Shown piece by piece: positions 61,977 through 64,000 of a stretch of DNA of 64,000 nt. The stretch comes from an uncultured Prevotellaceae bacterium (lineage in GTDB: Bacteria; Bacteroidota; Bacteroidia; Bacteroidales; Bacteroidaceae): contig CACWNV010000016.1 of the NCBI GenBank assembly GCA_902762325.1, positions 1 through 64,000 on the forward strand, in the 5' to 3' direction. How positions within the stretch are numbered: position 1 is the first letter of the stretch; each line of letters opens with the position of its first letter. The translations under genes were made by a program, and so were the position numbers. The notes under the pieces are model-generated. The model was not told the DNA's origin. It was given only the letters and a program-made list of their open reading frames with translations, and did no database searches.

Positions 61977-63239
61977 TCAGGGATTGTCTGCACGCTGACA
62001 AAACAACAACACATGGGTTTTGTCAGCCAGAGTGGTACCGAAGAGATAGGTGTCTCCTCCGTCCTTCAACTTGAGACGACGCCGAAGCTCTTCCGCACCA
62101 ATCGGGAAATTGCGGACGCTTACGTTGGCTTTGCTCAGTCCACTCATCACTTTCTTCAGTTCTTTCTTATTCATCGTTGATACATTACGAATCTTAAAAC
62201 GACGGCCAGGAAAGTCGCTGATGAGCGAAGAGGCGACAAAAAGATGAGAATTGGGATGAAGTGAACGAACCTCAAACTGTCTGCACAACTGGGCAAAACA
62301 ACCGGCTTTCATGATGGAAGCATTGGGTTCGTACAAGAAGGAGTCCCGAAGAACGGAAAAAGAAGCGGCATCTGCCGATAACAGACCAGAAGGAGCGGCT
62401 GAAGCGTCCTTATCTTCATAACTAAAGGTAAAGGTATCTGCATCATTGACACAGAAGATGCGTAAAGCCCCTTTCTTTTGCGCTGAGAGGACGAGAAGCA
62501 GCTCTTTGCACTCATTGCCCACGGAAAGGATATGAACCTCACACGTGCCACGCAAATCGCCTATAGCCTTCCGCCAGTCGAGCATCGGCGAGAGCTTGAG
62601 CATTACAAACAGTCCTTTTTCCAATAGCTCATCACACAGACCCGACACGTCAGGGGTGCAGTCCTGGATGCTGTAGGTTCTGCCACCATGGGCATCGCGA
62701 CGGGCAGGGTCAAGAAAGATGATACCGGCTCTATGAAGCCGATGCAGATAGTCAACCCCGTCTCCACAGACAACCGTTGAGCCCGAAAGACCCAACAAAG
62801 AAAGATTATGCCGCACCAGTTCACACAGGTGCTGCTGTTGTTCCACATAGACACAACCTTCTTCTTCCTCTGTCTTCAGCGCAGCGGCGATAAAGGAAAA
62901 GTCAACACCGAACCCTCCTGTGAGGTCGACAAACACAGGATTGCCGGCACAAGAGCCTGACACGACACCGTCTCTTGCCAACAGTGACGCAGCAAGAACA
63001 GCCTTGTAGCGAGCCGTCTGCTCAGACGAGCATTGCTCCATCGACAGATGAGGCGGATAGACAATGCCCTCAATGGCTGCCCATGCCGGCAGTTTGCGTC
63101 GGGCGACCTGCCTACCGGCAATCTGATCAAGAGCCAGCGGCAAGTCAACCCCTGCATATTTATCGCCCTGCAACGCCAAAAGACGTATGTTGTCATCAGC
63201 ATGCTCACTGATAAACCTACGGGTCTGTTCGTTCATCAT
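61977..63239 (-). CDS. Class I SAM-dependent methyltransferase with THUMP-like domain
   Basis: About 420 residues from the ATG pair at 63239/63236; a longer frame from 63275 runs through a promoter and is rejected. The N-terminal helical region leads to a Rossmann methyltransferase core: 'VFVDLTGGFGVDFSFIAAAL' (motif I), 'CVYVEQQQHLCELVRHNLSLLG', 'VVCGDGVDYL', and 'GIIFLDPARRDAHGGRTY' (D-P-A-R in place of NPPF/Y). The C-terminal part ('VRSLHPNSHLFVASSLISDFPGRRFKI', 'KANVSVRNFPIGAEELRRRLKL') is the THUMP-like RNA-binding extension of this Bacteroidetes family. RNA (tRNA or rRNA) is the probable substrate; the position is unknown. Confidence 0.85.
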   Translation of the reverse strand: MMNEQTRRFISEHADDNIRLLALQGDKYAGVDLPLALDQIAGRQVARRKLPAWAAIEGIVYPPHLSMEQCSSEQTARYKAVLAASLLARDGVVSGSCAGNPVFVDLTGGFGVDFSFIAAALKTEEEEGCVYVEQQQHLCELVRHNLSLLGLSGSTVVCGDGVDYLHRLHRAGIIFLDPARRDAHGGRTYSIQDCTPDVSGLCDELLEKGLFVMLKLSPMLDWRKAIGDLRGTCEVHILSVGNECKELLLVLSAQKKGALRIFCVNDADTFTFSYEDKDASAAPSGLLSADAASFSVLRDSFLYEPNASIMKAGCFAQLCRQFEVRSLHPNSHLFVASSLISDFPGRRFKIRNVSTMNKKELKKVMSGLSKANVSVRNFPIGAEELRRRLKLKDGGDTYLFGTTLADKTHVLLFCQRADNP

Positions 63240-63244
63240 GGCGG

Positions 63245-63276
63245 CAAAGTTACGTATTTCTGCCGCCGCAAGCAAA
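63245..63276 (-). promoter_or_regulatory. Promoter of the THUMP-like methyltransferase gene
   Basis: On the minus strand TTTG (63276-63273), a 20-base spacer and TAACTTTG (63252-63245). The -7 box ends 5-8 bases before the two candidate ATGs, so the mRNA is probably leaderless. Confidence 0.8.
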
Positions 63277-63298
63277 TTATTCCATCATTTTCTTTGGA

Positions 63299-63472
63299 CT
63301 ACTCGTCCCATACGCTCACCGAAGGGAGCTGGCTCGCATCGTTATCGTCCTCAAAGAATCCTTCTTTAGACAGTTGTCTGTCTTCTGACATGATATTGTA
63401 GTACGACAGACATATCATCTCGTCCATGACGAAAGACTGGCTACAGATGCCGGGTCGGATATATTTTTTCAT
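63299..63472 (-). CDS. 57-residue small protein of the 'MKKYIxP' type
   Basis: ATG at 63472 opens MKKYIRPGICSQSFVMDEMI, ending QLPSVSVWDE before TAG at 63299-63301. The Met-Lys-Lys-Tyr-Ile-x-Pro start followed by a short hydrophobic stretch and an acidic C-terminus (FFEDDNDASQ) is a pattern I associate with very small Bacteroidales proteins encoded next to secreted-protein genes. It lies 18 bases downstream of the T9SS protein gene on the same strand, so it is probably co-transcribed. No function is known to me. Confidence 0.55.
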   Translation of the reverse strand: MKKYIRPGICSQSFVMDEMICLSYYNIMSEDRQLSKEGFFEDDNDASQLPSVSVWDE

Positions 63473-63490
63473 AGTAAAAAGAGTTGGTGG

Positions 63491-64000
63491 TTATTGGATA
63501 ATCATCTTTTTGCCATTCACGATGTAGATTCCTCTCTGCAGACTGACTGCCGATGAACCTGAGCCAGAGGTAATCATCCGACGGCCATGAAGGTCGTACA
63601 CCCTGTCGGAGTTCCCCAAGGACCGTCCGTCTGTCGGGATTGTGTAGTCGGTTATACCGTCGGTGTCGCCTGTTCCGTCAATCATGAAGCTCTTTGCAGC
63701 CATCATGGATGGAACGACCAGATAAGCCTTATGCGCCATATTCATGAAGGCGGCTCCTTCGGCTGCCCCCCAATAGAAGCCAACCTGACTGTCATTATAA
63801 GTCGATAGCTTGTAGAAGAGGCCTTCACCCTCGGTCATGGCATCTTCATCCGTACCCTTCAGCATGTTCTCTGCATCCCTCTCACCGTCGGCAGAGGCAA
63901 TCTCAAAACAGTAGCTCTTCGGTTCGCCTTGCAGCACGACGCCGGTTGCAACTGGTATCACTTCTCCCGCATGGTAAGTCTTGCTCACAACCAGTTCGTC
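63491..64000 (-). CDS. C-terminal part of a secreted T9SS-tailed protein (5' end outside window)
   Basis: The frame stays open to the last base, so the start is beyond the window. Visible are 'AGEVIPVATGVVLQGEPKSYCFEI', 'MLKGTDEDAMTEGEGLFYKLSTYNDSQVGFYWGAAEGAAFMNMAHKAYL'-type strands and the tail 'VYDLHGRRMITSG...LQRGIYIVNGKKMIIQ'. The region before the tail is of the same kind as in the protein at the left edge of the window (lkG..., then strand pairs, then linker and tail), common in Prevotella LRR or adhesin-like surface proteins. The body is not visible, so function cannot be given. Confidence 0.8.
   Translation of the reverse strand, partial: DELVVSKTYHAGEVIPVATGVVLQGEPKSYCFEIASADGERDAENMLKGTDEDAMTEGEGLFYKLSTYNDSQVGFYWGAAEGAAFMNMAHKAYLVVPSMMAAKSFMIDGTGDTDGITDYTIPTDGRSLGNSDRVYDLHGRRMITSGSGSSAVSLQRGIYIVNGKKMIIQ

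Noticed and set aside
63240-63275. Longer N-terminus for the methyltransferase from 63275
   Set aside because: It would overlap the promoter boxes at 63245-63276; ATG at 63239 or 63236 fits better.

Overview
The window looks like chromosomal DNA of a Prevotella-type member of the Bacteroidales (Prevotellaceae). Three signs support this. At least eleven predicted secreted proteins end in the short tail typical of Prevotella type IX secretion (T9SS) cargo, of the form 'YDLxGR...LxKGIYIxNGKKxVVK'. Bacteroidetes promoters (TTTG, 19-20 bases, TAnnTTTG) precede many genes. The housekeeping genes (DUF2851, WbqC, long LepB, S46 and C10 peptidases, SpmA-SpmB fusion) are of Bacteroidetes type. The window is gene dense, with no rRNA, CRISPR array, prophage or recognisable transposase. 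One tRNA-Met(CAT) is present.

Layout. 1-10.1 kb: a run of secreted-protein genes linked by ATGA stop/start overlaps: the end of a T9SS protein, a frameshifted fibronectin/choice-of-anchor-J protein, a C10 (streptopain-like) cysteine protease with an LRR region, an Omp28-like protein with a CPNC motif, and a second C10 protease, closed by a strong terminator. 10.2-22.6 kb: TraX-like membrane protein, NYN-LOTUS protein, a T9SS protein and a lipoprotein, a divergent GH2 glycosidase, a DEAD-box helicase behind a PL11 rhamnogalacturonan lyase, and a LOG-family protein. 22.6-24.4 kb: the most unusual stretch, with a 190-bp long-inverted-repeat element, a ~325-bp hairpin-rich repeat, and a gene of unknown family built from 83-residue repeats. 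24.5-28.3 kb: flavodiiron protein, PfkB kinase, M16 peptidase, hot-dog thioesterase. 28.6-37.1 kb: a 1363-aa secreted protein, DUF2851, and dapB-lepB-wbqC. 37.1-46 kb: a secreted HEVGH protein and a small T9SS protein, dprA, DPP7-type S46 peptidase, flippase, SpmAB fusion, tRNA-Met. 46.1-53.3 kb: two divergent giant secreted modular proteins. 53.4-60.2 kb: ruvB-coaD-ybeY facing GNAT-parE-S41. 60.4-64 kb: OmpA-family protein, the second copy of the hairpin-rich repeat in inverted orientation, a THUMP-like methyltransferase, a 57-aa small protein, and the end of another T9SS protein.

How it fits together: the accessory content is mainly outward facing. Secreted proteases (two C10, one S46, possibly HEVGH), pectin and plant glycan enzymes (PL11, GH2) and large carbohydrate-binding-like surface proteins suggest a gut or rumen commensal using protein and plant polysaccharides. 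They are interspersed with core replication, repair, lysine/cell-wall and protein-export genes. No T9SS machinery genes are in the window, so export of the tailed proteins is inferred from their C-termini.

The best candidate for something undescribed is the pair of ~310-325-bp non-coding repeats at 22840-23165 and 61663-61973. They share blocks of near identity and hairpins whose stems change in a compensated way. One copy lies directly upstream of the orphan 83-residue-repeat protein.
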